Assembly (NCBI RefSeq): GCF_000422085.1
Contig: NC_021741.1
Location: 682,001 to 746,000 of the forward strand
Direction of reading: 5' to 3'
DNA length: 64,000 bases
Source of the DNA: Serratia liquefaciens ATCC 27592
GTDB taxonomy: Bacteria; Pseudomonadota; Gammaproteobacteria; Enterobacterales; Enterobacteriaceae
In this document: positions 1-11,161 of the stretch, in pieces
Numbering within the stretch: position 1 is the stretch's first letter
Layout: every line of letters starts with the position of its first letter
The notes under the pieces: model-generated
What the model was told of the DNA's origin: nothing
Databases searched by the model: none
Seen by the model: only the letters and a program-made list of their open reading frames with translations
Made by a program: the position numbers and the translations under genes

Positions 1-339
1 CCGGGCGGCGGTGGGGTGAAGGCGGCCATCAAGGGCTACCGCATAGCCATCAAAACCGGTACCGCCAAAAAAGTGGGCCCGGACGGCAAATACGTCAACA
101 GATACATCGCTTATACCGCCGGCGTGGCGCCGGCCAGTAATCCTCGTTTTGCTCTGGTGGTGGTAATCAACGACCCGCAGGGTGGGAAATACTACGGTGG
201 TGCGATCTCCGCGCCGGTGTTTGGCGCCATCATGGGCGGCGTATTGCGCACCATGAACGTTGAACCGGACGCGTTGCCTACCGTTGAGAAAAGCGATTTT
301 GTAACTAACAGAAAAGAGGGTTCAGGTGGCAGATCGTAA
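1..339 (+). CDS. ftsI: Penicillin-binding protein 3 (FtsI), C-terminal end only
   Basis: This is the last ~112 codons of the septal peptidoglycan transpeptidase; the gene enters from the left edge of the window. The frame contains the KTGTAKK stretch, which is the conserved KTG box of the penicillin-binding transpeptidase fold that lines the active site. The SXXK and SXN boxes lie upstream, outside the window. FtsI is a bitopic inner-membrane protein that crosslinks septal peptidoglycan together with FtsW. Its stop lies 14 bases inside murE, so the two genes are translationally coupled. The identification rests on the KTG box, the family-typical C-terminus and the position immediately before murE. 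Confidence 0.95.
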   Translation, partial: PGGGGVKAAIKGYRIAIKTGTAKKVGPDGKYVNRYIAYTAGVAPASNPRFALVVVINDPQGGKYYGGAISAPVFGAIMGGVLRTMNVEPDALPTVEKSDFVTNRKEGSGGRS

Positions 340-1813
340 TTTGCGCGATTTACTCGCTCCGTGGGTGCCAACGGCTCCCGGGCGCGCGCTGCGGGAAATG
401 ACATTAGACAGCCGTATTGCGGCTGCCGGGGATCTGTTTGTCGCCGTTGTCGGCCATCAAACGGATGGACGCCGCTATATTCCGCAGGCCATCGCGCAGG
501 GCGTTGCCGCTGTGATTGCCGAAGCTGAAGGCCAGGCCGAAGACGGCGCTATCACCCAAATGCACGGCGTGCCGGTGATTTACCTGAGCCAGCTCAACCA
601 GCGCCTTTCCGCACTGGCCGGGCGTTTTTACCATGAACCTGCGGAACGTCTGCGTCTGGTCGGCGTTACGGGTACCAACGGCAAAACCACCACGACTCAG
701 CTGCTGGCGCAGTGGGGCCAACTGCTGGGTGAAACCAGCGCCGTAATGGGCACCGTCGGCAATGGTTTGCTGGGCCAGGTTTGCCCAACAGAGAATACCA
801 CCGGCTCTGCGGTAGATGTTCAACACGTATTAAACGAGCTGGTCGATCGCGGCGCCACCTTCGCTGCGATGGAAGTTTCCTCCCACGGCCTGGTGCAAAA
901 CCGCGTGGCGGCGCTGCCGTTTGCCGCTGCGGTGTTTACCAACCTGAGCCGCGATCATCTGGACTACCACGGTGATATGGCCAATTACGAAGCGGCCAAG
1001 TGGTCGCTGTTCGCCAGTCACGAAGTGGGCCAGGCGATTATCAATGCCGATGACGAAGTCGGTCAGCGCTGGCTGAGCCAATTGCCGGATGCGGTTGCTG
1101 TCACCATGCAGGACAACCTGCAGCCTGGCTGTCACGGTCGCTGGCTGAAAACCACCGCGGTTAACTATCACGATAACGGCGCCACTATTCGCTTCAGCTC
1201 AAGCTGGGGCGATGGTGAGATTGAAAGCCGCCTGATGGGGGCGTTTAACGTCAGTAACTTGCTGTTGGCGTTGGCGACCCTGCTGTCGTTGGGGTATCCA
1301 CTGGATGAACTGGTGGCCACCGGTAATCAACTGCAACCCGTGTGTGGCCGCATGGAAGTTTTCAACGCGCCGGGTAAACCGACGGTGGTGGTCGATTACG
1401 CCCACACCCCGGATGCGCTTGAAAAAGCTTTGGAAGCCGCGCGCCTACACTGCCAGGGGCAGTTATGGTGCGTGTTTGGCTGCGGCGGCGATCGCGACAA
1501 GGGCAAGCGTCCACTGATGGGCGGCATCGCCGAACAGTTCGCCGATCGCGTCGTTGTTACCGACGATAACCCTCGTACCGAAGAACCGCAGGCGATCATC
1601 GCCGATATCCTGACTGGCTTGCTGGATGCCGGACGCGCTCTGGTGATCCACGGTCGTGCGGAAGCCGTAACCAGCGCCATCATGCAGGCGAAAGAACAAG
1701 ACGTGGTGCTGGTGGCCGGTAAGGGCCACGAGGATTACCAACTGGTGGGGAATCGCCGTCTGGATTACTCCGATCGCACCACCGTCGCGCGTTTGTTGGG
1801 GGTAGTAGCATGA
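326..1813 (+). CDS. murE: UDP-N-acetylmuramoyl-tripeptide synthetase MurE (meso-DAP adding)
   Basis: Cytoplasmic Mur ligase that adds meso-diaminopimelate to UDP-MurNAc-L-Ala-D-Glu using ATP. The 495-residue product has the Mur ligase P-loop [10 protein letters not shown] near residue 116 and the DNPRTEEP motif near residue 413, which in this family marks specificity for meso-DAP rather than lysine. The start is GTG, chosen because the protein then begins [10 protein letters not shown] like E. coli MurE; it overlaps the end of ftsI. Its stop overlaps the murF start in an ATGA arrangement. Length and motifs are complete, so it should be functional. Confidence 0.98.
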   Translation: MADRNLRDLLAPWVPTAPGRALREMTLDSRIAAAGDLFVAVVGHQTDGRRYIPQAIAQGVAAVIAEAEGQAEDGAITQMHGVPVIYLSQLNQRLSALAGRFYHEPAERLRLVGVTGTNGKTTTTQLLAQWGQLLGETSAVMGTVGNGLLGQVCPTENTTGSAVDVQHVLNELVDRGATFAAMEVSSHGLVQNRVAALPFAAAVFTNLSRDHLDYHGDMANYEAAKWSLFASHEVGQAIINADDEVGQRWLSQLPDAVAVTMQDNLQPGCHGRWLKTTAVNYHDNGATIRFSSSWGDGEIESRLMGAFNVSNLLLALATLLSLGYPLDELVATGNQLQPVCGRMEVFNAPGKPTVVVDYAHTPDALEKALEAARLHCQGQLWCVFGCGGDRDKGKRPLMGGIAEQFADRVVVTDDNPRTEEPQAIIADILTGLLDAGRALVIHGRAEAVTSAIMQAKEQDVVLVAGKGHEDYQLVGNRRLDYSDRTTVARLLGVVA

Positions 1814-3171
1814 TCCCTGTCTCCCTTCAGGCACTGGCCGACGTATTGAGCGCTGAACTGATCGGCGCCGATTGCCAAATCGTTGAGGTGACGACAGATA
1901 CCCGTCAGGTAACCGCTGGTTGCCTGTTTGTGGCATTGAAAGGTGAGCGTTTCGACGCTCACGATTTTGCTGTTGATGCAGTAGCCGCAGGCGCCGGGGC
2001 GCTGCTGGTAAGTAAGCGCTTATTGGTGGATGTTCCGCAACTGGTGGTGAAAGACACCCGTCTGGCGTTAGGCCAACTTGCTGCCTGGGTACGCAAGCAG
2101 GTACCGGCCCGAGTCGTGGCGTTAACCGGCTCATCGGGCAAGACTTCGGTGAAAGAAATGGCCGCCGCTATCCTGCGTGAGTGCGGCGAAGTGCTTTATA
2201 CCGCCGGCAATTTCAATAATGACATCGGCGTGCCTTTGACGCTGCTGCGTTTGCAGCCGCAGCACGACTTTGCGGTGATTGAGCTGGGCGCTAACCACAT
2301 TGGCGAAATCGCTTATACCACCGCATTAACTTGTCCGCAGACCGCCCTGGTAAATAATCTGGCGGCCGCTCACCTGGAAGGCTTTGGTTCTTTGGCCGGT
2401 GTTGCCCAGGCGAAGGGCGAAATTTTTACCGGCTTGCCGGCTGACGGCGTGGCGATCATCAACGCCGACAACAACGATTGGCCGCATTGGCAGAGCATGC
2501 TGGAGGGGAAAACCGTTTGGCGATTCTCTCCGCAGGCGGCAGAAGGCGTCGATTTCTTCGCCAGCGATGTACAAGTCAACGGTGAAGGCACACAGTTTAC
2601 GCTGAACAGCCCGTTCGGCACTGCGCCTATCGCGCTGCCCCTTCCGGGGCGTCATAACGTCGCCAATGCGTTGGCGGCAACGGCACTGGCAATGTCGGCC
2701 GGTGCATCGCTCGAGGCCGTGCGTCAGGGGCTCAAACAACTGCAGGCGGTGCCGGGACGTTTGTTCCCGATTGCCCTGTCTGCCGGCAAGCTGCTGTTGG
2801 ATGACAGCTACAACGCCAACGTTGGCTCAATGACGGCCGCTGCGCAGGTACTGGCGGAAATGCCGGGTTACCGCGTGATGGTGGTGGGCGACATGGCAGA
2901 GCTGGGGGCGGAAGCTGAAGAGTGTCACCGTCAGGTGGGCGAAGCGGCTCGGCTGGCGGGAGTCGATAAGGTACTGGGCGTGGGGCCATTGAGCCAAACG
3001 CTGATTGCCGCCTCCGGTAACGGCGAACATTTTCAGGATAAGGCAGCGGTGACCGCGCGCGTGGCGGAGTTACTGTCGGAACATGCGGTAATTACCGTGT
3101 TAATCAAGGGTTCACGTAGTGCCGCAATGGAGCAGGTAGTACGCGCGTTACAGGAGAAAGCACCATGTTAG
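1810..3171 (+). CDS. murF: UDP-MurNAc-tripeptide:D-Ala-D-Ala ligase MurF
   Basis: Last cytoplasmic Mur ligase, adding the D-Ala-D-Ala dipeptide to UDP-MurNAc-tripeptide to give the pentapeptide precursor. The 453-residue protein carries the ATP-binding loop [11 protein letters not shown] near residue 107, the central ligase domain and a C-terminal domain with [11 protein letters not shown], a typical MurF stretch. It starts in the four-base ATGA overlap with murE and overlaps mraY by seven bases, so it is embedded in the same transcript. The dipeptide substrate is made by DdlB, encoded further down the same cluster. Confidence 0.98.
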   Translation: MIPVSLQALADVLSAELIGADCQIVEVTTDTRQVTAGCLFVALKGERFDAHDFAVDAVAAGAGALLVSKRLLVDVPQLVVKDTRLALGQLAAWVRKQVPARVVALTGSSGKTSVKEMAAAILRECGEVLYTAGNFNNDIGVPLTLLRLQPQHDFAVIELGANHIGEIAYTTALTCPQTALVNNLAAAHLEGFGSLAGVAQAKGEIFTGLPADGVAIINADNNDWPHWQSMLEGKTVWRFSPQAAEGVDFFASDVQVNGEGTQFTLNSPFGTAPIALPLPGRHNVANALAATALAMSAGASLEAVRQGLKQLQAVPGRLFPIALSAGKLLLDDSYNANVGSMTAAAQVLAEMPGYRVMVVGDMAELGAEAEECHRQVGEAARLAGVDKVLGVGPLSQTLIAASGNGEHFQDKAAVTARVAELLSEHAVITVLIKGSRSAAMEQVVRALQEKAPC

Positions 3172-4247
3172 TTTGGCTGGCCGAGCATTTGGTCAAATAT
3201 TATTCCGGCTTCAACGTCTTTTCCTACCTGACGTTCCGAGCCATTGTCAGCCTGCTGACCGCGCTGTTCCTTTCCTTGTGGATGGGGCCGCGGGTGATCA
3301 AACGCCTGCAGGAGATGTCCTTCGGCCAGGTGGTGCGTAACGACGGTCCAGAGTCGCATTTCAGCAAACGCGGCACGCCGACCATGGGCGGCATCATGAT
3401 CCTGACCTCCATCACCGTTTCGGTGCTGATGTGGGCCTATCCGTCCAACCCTTATGTTTGGTGCGTACTGTTCGTGCTAGTGGGTTACGGCATCGTCGGT
3501 TTCGTTGACGACTACCGCAAGGTGGTGCGCAAAGACACCAAAGGGCTGATCGCCCGCTGGAAATACTTCTGGCAGTCGGTGATTGCGCTGGTGGTTGCTT
3601 TCGCCATGTATGCCGTAGGTAAAGACACGCCAGCCACCGAGCTGGTTGTGCCGTTCTTTAAGGACATCATGCCTCAGCTTGGCCTGTTGTACGTGCTGCT
3701 GGCTTACTTTGTCATCGTGGGGACCAGCAACGCGGTCAACCTGACCGACGGGCTGGACGGCCTGGCGATTATGCCGACGGTGTTCGTGGCCGCCGGTTTT
3801 GCACTGGTAGCCTGGGCGACCGGTAACATGAACTTCGCCAACTACCTGCACATTCCATATTTGCGTCACGCCGGTGAACTGGTGATCGTCTGTACCGCCA
3901 TTGTCGGCGCCGGCCTGGGCTTTTTGTGGTTCAACACCTATCCGGCCCAGGTCTTCATGGGCGACGTGGGTTCGTTGGCGCTGGGCGGCGCGTTGGGCAC
4001 CATTGCGGTGCTGCTGCGCCAAGAGTTTTTACTGTTGATTATGGGCGGCGTGTTCGTGGTTGAAACGCTGTCGGTGATTTTGCAGGTGGGGTCGTTCAAG
4101 CTGCGCGGGCAACGTATTTTCCGCATGGCGCCGATTCACCACCACTATGAATTGAAAGGCTGGCCGGAACCACGCGTGATCGTGCGCTTCTGGATTATTT
4201 CGCTGATGCTGGTGCTGATTGGCCTGGCGACGCTGAAGGTGCGGTAA
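3165..4247 (+). CDS. mraY: Phospho-MurNAc-pentapeptide transferase MraY
   Basis: Integral inner-membrane enzyme that transfers phospho-MurNAc-pentapeptide to undecaprenyl phosphate, forming lipid I. The 360-residue protein is very hydrophobic with about ten membrane spans. It shows the family signatures: the Asp-Asp pair in FVDDYRKV near residues 113-120, [10 protein letters not shown] near 190, and the histidine-rich [11 protein letters not shown] near 320, all parts of the Mg2+ and nucleotide site. Length equals the E. coli protein. It overlaps murF and is followed by murD after two bases. Confidence 0.98.
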   Translation: MLVWLAEHLVKYYSGFNVFSYLTFRAIVSLLTALFLSLWMGPRVIKRLQEMSFGQVVRNDGPESHFSKRGTPTMGGIMILTSITVSVLMWAYPSNPYVWCVLFVLVGYGIVGFVDDYRKVVRKDTKGLIARWKYFWQSVIALVVAFAMYAVGKDTPATELVVPFFKDIMPQLGLLYVLLAYFVIVGTSNAVNLTDGLDGLAIMPTVFVAAGFALVAWATGNMNFANYLHIPYLRHAGELVIVCTAIVGAGLGFLWFNTYPAQVFMGDVGSLALGGALGTIAVLLRQEFLLLIMGGVFVVETLSVILQVGSFKLRGQRIFRMAPIHHHYELKGWPEPRVIVRFWIISLMLVLIGLATLKVR

Positions 4248-4249
4248 CT

Positions 4250-5569
4250 ATGGCGGATTATCAGGGTAAGAAAGTGGTCATCATCGGGCTGGGCCTCACC
4301 GGCCTGTCCTGTGTTGATTTCTTTATGGCGCGCGGCGTAACGCCACGCGTTATGGATACCCGCATGTCACCTCCAGGGCTGGACAAGCTGCCTGAAAGCG
4401 TTGAGCGTCACCTGGGTGATTTGAATCAGGATTGGCTGTTGGCGGCGGATTTGATCGTCGCGAGTCCGGGCATGGCATTGGCGACCCCGGCATTGATCGC
4501 TGCTGCAGAGGCGGGCGTAGAGATTGTCGGCGATATCGAGTTGTTCTGCCGTGAAGCCCAGGCACCGATCGTGGCGATTACCGGTTCCAACGGTAAAAGC
4601 ACCGTCACCACCCTGGTGGGTGAAATGGCAAAAGCCGCAGGTTGGGCAGTGGGCGTCGGTGGCAATATCGGCCTGCCTGCGTTGAGCCTGCTGCGTCAGG
4701 AATGCCAATTGTACGTGCTGGAGCTGTCGAGCTTCCAACTGGAAACCACTTACAGCCTGCACGCGGCTGCGGCGACCATTTTGAACGTCACCGAAGATCA
4801 TATGGATCGCTATCCGTTTGGGCTGCAGCAATACCGTGCCGCCAAGCTGAAGGTCTATGAAAATGCCAGCCTGTGCGTGGTCAATGCCGACGACGCATTG
4901 ACGATGCCGATTCGCGGGGCGGATCAGCGTTGCATCAGCTTTGGCGCCGATGTGGGCGACTATCACCTGAACCGCCAACTGGGCGAGACCTGGTTGCGCG
5001 TGCGCGGCGAGAAAATCCTGAACACCCGCGAAATGAAGCTGACTGGCCGCCATAACTACACCAATGCGTTGGCGGCGCTGGCACTGGCCGATGCGGTGAA
5101 CATCCCGCGCGCTTCCAGCCTGAAAGCGTTGACCACCTATACCGGTTTGGCGCACCGCTTCCAATTGGCCTGGGAACATAACGGCGTTCGCTGGATTAAC
5201 GATTCTAAAGCCACCAACGTTGGCAGTACCGAAGCGGCGTTGAATGGTCTGCAGGTGGACGGCACCTTGCATCTGCTGTTGGGTGGCGACGGCAAATCGG
5301 CCGATTTCTCCCCGCTGGCGCGCTATCTGCAAGGCGATAACGTTCGCCTTTACTGCTTCGGCCGTGATGGCGAACAGTTGGCTCAGCTACGGCCGGAGGT
5401 CGCTACGCTGACCGAGACTATGGAACAGGCTATGCAGACGATAGCCGGCCGGGTGCAACCTGGCGATATGGTGTTGCTGTCACCCGCCTGTGCCAGCCTG
5501 GATCAGTTCCGCAATTTTGAAGTACGCGGCGACGAGTTTACTCGTTTGGCACAGGAGCTTGGCGGATGA
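4250..5569 (+). CDS. murD: UDP-N-acetylmuramoyl-L-alanine:D-glutamate ligase MurD
   Basis: Cytoplasmic ATP-dependent ligase that adds D-glutamate to UDP-MurNAc-L-Ala. The 439-residue sequence has an N-terminal Rossmann-like uridine-binding region ([12 protein letters not shown]), the ATP loop [12 protein letters not shown] near residue 110, and a C-terminal domain containing [15 protein letters not shown], a typical MurD element. It follows mraY after a two-base gap and shares an ATGA overlap with ftsW, as in other enterobacteria. No truncation is visible. Confidence 0.98.
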   Translation: MADYQGKKVVIIGLGLTGLSCVDFFMARGVTPRVMDTRMSPPGLDKLPESVERHLGDLNQDWLLAADLIVASPGMALATPALIAAAEAGVEIVGDIELFCREAQAPIVAITGSNGKSTVTTLVGEMAKAAGWAVGVGGNIGLPALSLLRQECQLYVLELSSFQLETTYSLHAAAATILNVTEDHMDRYPFGLQQYRAAKLKVYENASLCVVNADDALTMPIRGADQRCISFGADVGDYHLNRQLGETWLRVRGEKILNTREMKLTGRHNYTNALAALALADAVNIPRASSLKALTTYTGLAHRFQLAWEHNGVRWINDSKATNVGSTEAALNGLQVDGTLHLLLGGDGKSADFSPLARYLQGDNVRLYCFGRDGEQLAQLRPEVATLTETMEQAMQTIAGRVQPGDMVLLSPACASLDQFRNFEVRGDEFTRLAQELGG

Positions 5570-6768
5570 GACTGCGCTTGCCGAACTTCGGGCTGACAGA
5601 GCTCTTTAAAAACTGGGTGGCGGGATCGCGAGATAACGATTCGGTCAATATGGTGCTGTACGACCGTACCCTGCTGTGGCTGACCTTTGGGTTGGCCATT
5701 ATCGGTTTTGTGATGGTGACTTCGGCTTCGATGCCGATCGGTCAGCGCCTGGCGGACGATCCGTTCTTGTTTGCCAAGCGTGATGCGTTGTACCTCGGGC
5801 TGGCGTTCGGTCTGTCGATGGTAACCTTGCGCATTCCGATGGAAGTCTGGCAGCGCTATAGCAACATCATGCTGCTGTTGTCGATTGTGATGCTGTTGAT
5901 CGTATTGGTGGTCGGCAGCTCGGTAAACGGGGCATCGCGCTGGATCTCGCTGGGGCCGCTGCGTATTCAGCCGGCAGAGCTGTCCAAGCTGTCGCTGTTC
6001 TGTTACCTGGCGAGTTATCTGGTGCGCAAAGTAGAAGAGGTGCGCAGCAACTTCTGGGGCTTCTGCAAGCCGATGGGCGTCATGGTGGTGTTGGCCGTGC
6101 TGCTGCTGGCTCAGCCGGACCTCGGTACCGTGGTGGTGCTGTTTATCACCACGCTGGCAATGCTGTTCCTGGCCGGCGCGAAAATGTGGCAATTCCTGGC
6201 GATTATCGGATCCGGAGCCTTCGCGGTAGTGCTGTTGATCATCGCCGAACCTTACCGTATGCGCCGTGTGACTTCGTTCTGGAATCCGTGGGCCGATCCG
6301 TTCGGCAGTGGCTACCAGCTGACCCAGTCGCTGATGGCCTTTGGCCGTGGTGAGTTCTGGGGACAAGGGCTGGGTAATTCGGTGCAGAAACTCGAGTATT
6401 TGCCGGAAGCGCACACCGACTTTATCTTCTCGATTTTAGGCGAAGAGCTGGGCTATATCGGTGTGGTTTTTGCATTGTTAATGGTATTCTGCGTCGCTTT
6501 TCGTGCTATGTCGATTGGCCGCCGTGCGCTGGAGATTGATCAGCGCTTTTCTGGCTTCTTGGCCTGCTCAATTGGCGTGTGGTTTAGCTTCCAGGCGCTG
6601 GTCAACGTCGGTGCCGCTGCCGGAATGCTTCCCACTAAAGGCTTAACGTTACCGCTGATAAGCTATGGCGGTTCGAGCCTGTTGATTATGTCGACGGCGA
6701 TCGTGCTGTTGCTGCGTATTGATTATGAAACGCGTCTGGCTAAAGCCCAGGCGTTTGTGAAGAGGTAA
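5566..6768 (+). CDS. ftsW: SEDS septal peptidoglycan glycosyltransferase FtsW
   Basis: Polytopic inner-membrane SEDS protein that polymerises lipid II at the division septum together with FtsI. The 400-residue protein has a short cytoplasmic N-terminus, about ten hydrophobic segments, and typical SEDS sequences such as [19 protein letters not shown] and the C-terminal [10 protein letters not shown]. It begins in the ATGA overlap with murD and is followed by murG after three bases. Identification is by these signatures and the conserved gene order; RodA, the elongation paralogue, is not expected in this cluster. Confidence 0.97.
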   Translation: MRLRLPNFGLTELFKNWVAGSRDNDSVNMVLYDRTLLWLTFGLAIIGFVMVTSASMPIGQRLADDPFLFAKRDALYLGLAFGLSMVTLRIPMEVWQRYSNIMLLLSIVMLLIVLVVGSSVNGASRWISLGPLRIQPAELSKLSLFCYLASYLVRKVEEVRSNFWGFCKPMGVMVVLAVLLLAQPDLGTVVVLFITTLAMLFLAGAKMWQFLAIIGSGAFAVVLLIIAEPYRMRRVTSFWNPWADPFGSGYQLTQSLMAFGRGEFWGQGLGNSVQKLEYLPEAHTDFIFSILGEELGYIGVVFALLMVFCVAFRAMSIGRRALEIDQRFSGFLACSIGVWFSFQALVNVGAAAGMLPTKGLTLPLISYGGSSLLIMSTAIVLLLRIDYETRLAKAQAFVKR

Positions 6769-6771
6769 GGG

Positions 6772-7836
6772 ATGAGCGGGAAACCTAAGCGTTTAATGGT
6801 GATGGCGGGCGGTACCGGCGGACACGTGTTCCCGGGACTGGCAGTCGCACATCATCTGATGGCGCAGGGCTGGCAGGTGCGCTGGCTTGGAACCGCAGAC
6901 CGAATGGAAGCCGATCTGGTGCCAAAGCACGGGATCGAGATTGATTTCATCCGTATTTCCGGCTTGCGCGGCAAAGGGCTGAAGGCCCAGCTGAGCGCGC
7001 CGCTGCGTATCTGGCAAGCCGTACGTCAGGCGAAGGCGATTATGCGCAGCTACCAACCGGACGTGGTGCTGGGAATGGGGGGTTACGTTTCTGGTCCTGG
7101 CGGTTTGGCCGCATGGCTGTGCGGCATCCCGGTGGTGCTGCATGAACAAAACGGTATTGCCGGGCTGACCAACCGTTGGTTGGCGCGCATTGCCAAGAAG
7201 GTCCTGCAGGCCTTCCCTGGCGCGTTCCCCAATGCGGACGTGGTGGGCAACCCGGTACGCACTGACGTATTGGCGCTGCCGCTGCCGGCAGAGCGATTGA
7301 CGGGGCGGGAAGGGCCCATTCGCGTACTGGTGATTGGCGGCAGTCAGGGTGCCCGGGTGCTGAATCAGACAGTTCCTGAAGTCGCGGCGAGATTGGGCGA
7401 TAGAATTACGCTCTGGCATCAGGTAGGCAAAGGTGCGCTGGAAAATGTGTTGCGCGACTACGAGAGGGTAGGGCAGACGCAACACAAAGTGACCGAGTTT
7501 ATTGATGACATGGCGGCGGCGTACGCTTGGGCTGATGTCGTGGTGTGCCGCTCCGGCGCGCTAACGGTCAGCGAGATCGCCGCTGCGGGCCTTCCTGCGA
7601 TCTTCGTGCCTTTCATGCACAAAGACCGCCAACAGTATTGGAATGCCCGCCCGCTGGAAGAAGCCGGTGCGGCGAAGATTATCGAGCAACCGCAGTTTAA
7701 CGCCGATGTGGTGGCGGAGCTGCTGGCTGGCTGGGATCGTCTTACGCTGCTGGTCATGGCCGAAAAGGCCCGTGCCGTGGCCATTCCGGATGCTACCGAA
7801 CGCGTAGCTGCGGAGCTGGTGCGCGTCGCCAAATAA
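6772..7836 (+). CDS. murG: UDP-GlcNAc:lipid I N-acetylglucosaminyltransferase MurG
   Basis: Peripheral inner-membrane GT28-family enzyme that adds GlcNAc to lipid I to make lipid II. The 354-residue protein shows the N-terminal glycine-rich loop [14 protein letters not shown], a second loop [11 protein letters not shown] near residue 185, and the C-terminal UDP-GlcNAc-binding stretch [18 protein letters not shown]. It follows ftsW closely. The space to murC (about 80 bases) is longer than elsewhere in the cluster and holds a tandem repeat described separately. Confidence 0.98.
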   Translation: MSGKPKRLMVMAGGTGGHVFPGLAVAHHLMAQGWQVRWLGTADRMEADLVPKHGIEIDFIRISGLRGKGLKAQLSAPLRIWQAVRQAKAIMRSYQPDVVLGMGGYVSGPGGLAAWLCGIPVVLHEQNGIAGLTNRWLARIAKKVLQAFPGAFPNADVVGNPVRTDVLALPLPAERLTGREGPIRVLVIGGSQGARVLNQTVPEVAARLGDRITLWHQVGKGALENVLRDYERVGQTQHKVTEFIDDMAAAYAWADVVVCRSGALTVSEIAAAGLPAIFVPFMHKDRQQYWNARPLEEAGAAKIIEQPQFNADVVAELLAGWDRLTLLVMAEKARAVAIPDATERVAAELVRVAK

Positions 7837-7837
7837 T

Positions 7838-7914
7838 ATGCAGGGGTCCGGTTCACCGGGCCTGAATTAAAGAATGTCATGTAGGGGCCCGGCATGCCGG
7901 ACCTGGATTAGAGA
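7838..7914. repeat. Tandem pair of GC-rich repeats with internal palindromes between murG and murC
   Basis: Two copies of a roughly 36-base unit lie in direct orientation with a 41-base period, at 7838-7873 and 7879-7914. Each unit reads ATG-YAGGGG-YCCGG-NNNN-CCGG-RCCTG-RATTA and contains a CCGG-centred inverted repeat that could form a hairpin in the transcript. The second copy ends directly at the murC ribosome-binding region. The unit resembles the GTAGGGGC elements near 43.87 and 57.99 kb. Function unknown. Confidence 0.7.
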
Positions 7915-7919
7915 GAGTG

Positions 7920-9398
7920 ATGAATACACAACAACTGGCGAAACTACGTACTATCGTGCCCGAGATGCGACGCGTCCGGCACATTCACTTTGTCGGCATC
8001 GGTGGCGCCGGCATGGGTGGTATCGCCGAAGTGTTGGCCAATGAAGGTTATCAAATCAGCGGTTCCGACCTGGCACCGAATCCGGTAACCCAGCAGCTGA
8101 GCGCGCTCGGGGCGACGATTTACTTCCATCACCGCCCGGAGAACGTACTGGATGCCAGCGTAGTCGTGGTTTCTACCGCGATTTCTGCCGACAACCCGGA
8201 AATTGTCGCCGCCCGCGAAGCGCGTATTCCGGTAATCCGCCGCGCAGAGATGTTGGCCGAACTGATGCGTTTTCGTCACGGCATCGCCGTTGCCGGTACG
8301 CATGGCAAGACCACGACCACGGCAATGGTGTCGAGCATTTATGCCGAAGCCGGTCTGGACCCGACCTTTGTTAACGGCGGGCTGGTGAAAGCGGCAGGAA
8401 CTCATGCGCGTTTGGGCTCCAGCCGTTACCTGATTGCGGAAGCGGATGAGAGCGATGCTTCTTTCTTGCATCTGCAACCGATGGTGGCGATTGTCACCAA
8501 TATCGAAGCCGACCATATGGAGACCTACCAGGGCGACTTCGAAAACCTGAAGCAGACGTTTATTAACTTTTTGCACAACCTGCCGTTCTACGGCCGTGCG
8601 GTGATGTGTATTGACGATCCGGTGGTGCGTGAATTGCTGCCACGCGTGGGTCGCCATATCACCACTTACGGTTTCAGCGATGATGCCGACGTTCGCATCG
8701 AGAGCTACCGTCAGGTTGGAGCCCAGGGCCACTTCACCCTGAGCCGCCAGGACAAGCCGCTGATGACGGTGACGCTGAATGCGCCGGGTCGTCACAACGC
8801 GTTGAACGCGGCGGCGGCAGTGGCGGTGGCAACGGAAGAGGGCATTGACGACGCAGATATCCTGCGTGCGTTGGCCAGCTTCCAGGGAACCGGTCGCCGC
8901 TTTGACTTCCTCGGCGAATTCCCGCTGGAGCCGGTAAATGGCAAAAGCGGCAGTGCGATGCTGGTGGACGACTATGGCCACCACCCGACCGAGGTCGACG
9001 CGACGCTGAAGGCCGCACGTGCAGGCTGGCCGGACAAGCGCCTGGTGATGATTTTCCAGCCGCACCGTTACACGCGTACTCGCGATTTGTACGACGACTT
9101 TGCCAACGTGCTGTCGCAGGTGGACGTGCTGCTGATGCTGGACGTTTACTCTGCCGGTGAAACGGCAATTCCGGGGGCGGACAGCCGCTCGCTGTGCCGT
9201 ACCATCCGCAGCCGCGGCAAGCTGGATCCGATTCTGGTTTCTGATGCGGATACCGTGCCGGAAACCCTGGCAGGGTTGCTGCAAGCGGACGATTTAGTGC
9301 TGGTGCAGGGCGCCGGCAACGTGGGGAAAGTCGCACGCAAACTGGCTGAGCTGAAGCTGCAGCCACAGAAAAAAGAGGAGGAACATCATGGCCGATAA
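7920..9398 (+). CDS. murC: UDP-N-acetylmuramate:L-alanine ligase MurC
   Basis: First amino-acid-adding Mur ligase, joining L-Ala to UDP-MurNAc in the cytoplasm. The protein has the N-terminal dinucleotide-type loop [14 protein letters not shown], the ATP loop [12 protein letters not shown] near residue 123, and the C-terminal stretch [15 protein letters not shown] chose the ATG at 7920, giving 492 residues and the usual MNTQQLAKL start; a GTG immediately upstream (7917) would add one residue. A GAGAG element just upstream, at the end of the tandem repeat, can act as the ribosome-binding site. Its end overlaps ddlB by 11 bases. Confidence 0.97.
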   Translation: MNTQQLAKLRTIVPEMRRVRHIHFVGIGGAGMGGIAEVLANEGYQISGSDLAPNPVTQQLSALGATIYFHHRPENVLDASVVVVSTAISADNPEIVAAREARIPVIRRAEMLAELMRFRHGIAVAGTHGKTTTTAMVSSIYAEAGLDPTFVNGGLVKAAGTHARLGSSRYLIAEADESDASFLHLQPMVAIVTNIEADHMETYQGDFENLKQTFINFLHNLPFYGRAVMCIDDPVVRELLPRVGRHITTYGFSDDADVRIESYRQVGAQGHFTLSRQDKPLMTVTLNAPGRHNALNAAAAVAVATEEGIDDADILRALASFQGTGRRFDFLGEFPLEPVNGKSGSAMLVDDYGHHPTEVDATLKAARAGWPDKRLVMIFQPHRYTRTRDLYDDFANVLSQVDVLLMLDVYSAGETAIPGADSRSLCRTIRSRGKLDPILVSDADTVPETLAGLLQADDLVLVQGAGNVGKVARKLAELKLQPQKKEEEHHGR

Positions 9399-10308
9399 AG
9401 TTGCCGTACTGCTGGGTGGCACCTCCGCTGAACGTGAAGTGTCATTGCAATCCGGTGCCGCCGTGCTGGCCGGGCTGCGTGAAGCCGGTATCGACGCTCA
9501 CGGCATCGATATCCGTGATTTCCCGGTCACCCAGTTGAAAGAACATGGGTTTACCAAAGTATTTATCGCGCTGCATGGCCGAGGCGGTGAAGACGGCACC
9601 CTGCAAGGCATGCTGGAGTTCCTCGAACTGCCTTATACCGGCAGTGGCGTGATGGCTTCGGCACTGACCATGGACAAGTGGCGCACCAAAATGGTGTGGC
9701 AGTCGATGGGCCTGCCGGTGGCGCCTTATGTTGCGCTGAACCGTCAGCAATATGCCGGTGCAGAAAAAGAGGCGCTGATCGCGCGCGTAGAGGCCTTGGG
9801 CCTGCCGCTGATCGTCAAGCCAAGCCGTGAAGGCTCCAGCGTTGGTATGAGCAAAGTTACTGAGCGTGGCCAACTGGAGGCGGCTCTGGAAGAAGGTTTC
9901 CGTCATGACGACGACGTGCTGGTCGAGAAGTGGCTGAGCGGTCCGGAATACACGGTAGCGATGCTGGGTGATCGGGTATTGCCTTCCATCCGCATTCAAC
10001 CGGCCGGGGTGTTTTACGATTACCAGGCCAAGTACATCTCGGACGATACCCAGTATTTCTGTCCGAGCGGCCTGGGTGCGGAACAGGAAGCCGAAATGGC
10101 GTCTCTGGCGTTACGCGCCTATCGTGGGCTGGACTGCAGCGGCTGGGGCCGTGTTGATGTGATGCAGGATAGCGATGGCAGCTTCTATCTGCTTGAGGTG
10201 AATACCTCGCCGGGCATGACCAGTCATAGCCTGGTGCCGATGGCAGCGCGCCAGTCTGGTTTAAGCTTCTCGCAGCTGGTAGCGAGAATTTTGGAATTGG
10301 CCGACTGA
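9388..10308 (+). CDS. ddlB: D-alanine:D-alanine ligase B
   Basis: Cytoplasmic ATP-grasp enzyme that makes the D-Ala-D-Ala dipeptide used by MurF. The 306-residue protein shows the N-terminal [14 protein letters not shown] segment with the conserved Glu15, the central ATP-grasp stretch [14 protein letters not shown], and the C-terminal [13 protein letters not shown] loop. Length equals E. coli DdlB. The start lies inside the end of murC, preceded by a strong GAGGAGGAA ribosome-binding site, and ftsQ begins two bases after the stop. Confidence 0.98.
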   Translation: MADKVAVLLGGTSAEREVSLQSGAAVLAGLREAGIDAHGIDIRDFPVTQLKEHGFTKVFIALHGRGGEDGTLQGMLEFLELPYTGSGVMASALTMDKWRTKMVWQSMGLPVAPYVALNRQQYAGAEKEALIARVEALGLPLIVKPSREGSSVGMSKVTERGQLEAALEEGFRHDDDVLVEKWLSGPEYTVAMLGDRVLPSIRIQPAGVFYDYQAKYISDDTQYFCPSGLGAEQEAEMASLALRAYRGLDCSGWGRVDVMQDSDGSFYLLEVNTSPGMTSHSLVPMAARQSGLSFSQLVARILELAD

Positions 10309-10309
10309 T

Positions 10310-11161
10310 ATGTCGCAAGCTGCCCTGAATGCGCGTGAACGCGAGGTGGACAACAACCCGCGACGCAGCAATGGAACCCAATTGGCGGGAATGATTTTCC
10401 TGCTGATGGTGTTGGGAACGGTCCTGTGGAGTGGGTGGGCGGTGATTGGCTGGATGAAAGACGCCAGCCGCCTGCCGCTGTCACGACTGGTAGTGACCGG
10501 TGAACGTCACTACACCACCAATGACGATATTCGTCAGGCTATCCTGGCGCTGGGATCGCCGGGGACGTTCATGACGCAGGATGTGGATATCATCCAGCAG
10601 CAGATTGAACGCCTGCCGTGGATCAAGCAGGCCAGCGTGCGCAAGCAGTGGCCGGATGAGCTGAAGATCCACCTGGTGGAATATGTCCCGGTGGCGCGCT
10701 GGAATGATTTGCACATGGTAGATGCCGAAGGCAAATCCTTCAGCGTGCCTGCAGAACGAATTGGCAAACAGAAGTTGCCGTTGCTGTATGGTCCGGAAGG
10801 GAGCGAACAGGATGTTCTTGAAGGTTACCGGACCATGAGCAGCATGTTAGCGGCCAGCAAATATACGCTGAAAATGGCGGCCATGAGCGCCCGCCATTCC
10901 TGGCAGCTGGCTTTGGATAATGATGTTCGGCTGGAGCTGGGACGCGACGATCGCACCGGACGCCTGCAGCGCTTTATCGAGCTTTACCCGGTATTGCAGC
11001 AGCAGGGGCAGGCAGAAAGCAAGCGAGTCAGTTATGTCGACTTACGCTACGAGGCCGGTGCATCGGTAGGTTGGGCCCCCGTGTTTATCGACCCGCAGGC
11101 TGCAGGCGATCGGCAGAACAGTAATCAGCAACAGAATCAGGCACAGGCAAAACAACAATGA
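10310..11161 (+). CDS. ftsQ: Cell division protein FtsQ
   Basis: Bitopic inner-membrane divisome protein that links early and late division proteins through FtsB and FtsL. The 283-residue product has a short cytoplasmic N-terminus, one membrane span at about residues 25-48, then a periplasmic POTRA region beginning near [17 protein letters not shown] and a C-terminal beta domain. The last ~20 residues are a low-complexity Gln/Asn-rich tail, as in the E. coli homologue. The upstream ribosome-binding site is weak, consistent with coupling to ddlB. The stop overlaps the ftsA start. Confidence 0.96.
   Translation: MSQAALNAREREVDNNPRRSNGTQLAGMIFLLMVLGTVLWSGWAVIGWMKDASRLPLSRLVVTGERHYTTNDDIRQAILALGSPGTFMTQDVDIIQQQIERLPWIKQASVRKQWPDELKIHLVEYVPVARWNDLHMVDAEGKSFSVPAERIGKQKLPLLYGPEGSEQDVLEGYRTMSSMLAASKYTLKMAAMSARHSWQLALDNDVRLELGRDDRTGRLQRFIELYPVLQQQGQAESKRVSYVDLRYEAGASVGWAPVFIDPQAAGDRQNSNQQQNQAQAKQQ

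Noticed and set aside
4367..5332. Long - strand open frame (321 codons) opposite murD
   Set aside because: Lies wholly within murD, low-complexity antisense composition, no start signal.
7944..9284. Long - strand open frame (446 codons) opposite murC
   Set aside because: Exact shadow of murC; the protein is rich in His, Arg and Gln with no fold signature and no ribosome-binding site. GC-rich codon use on the + strand creates such frames.
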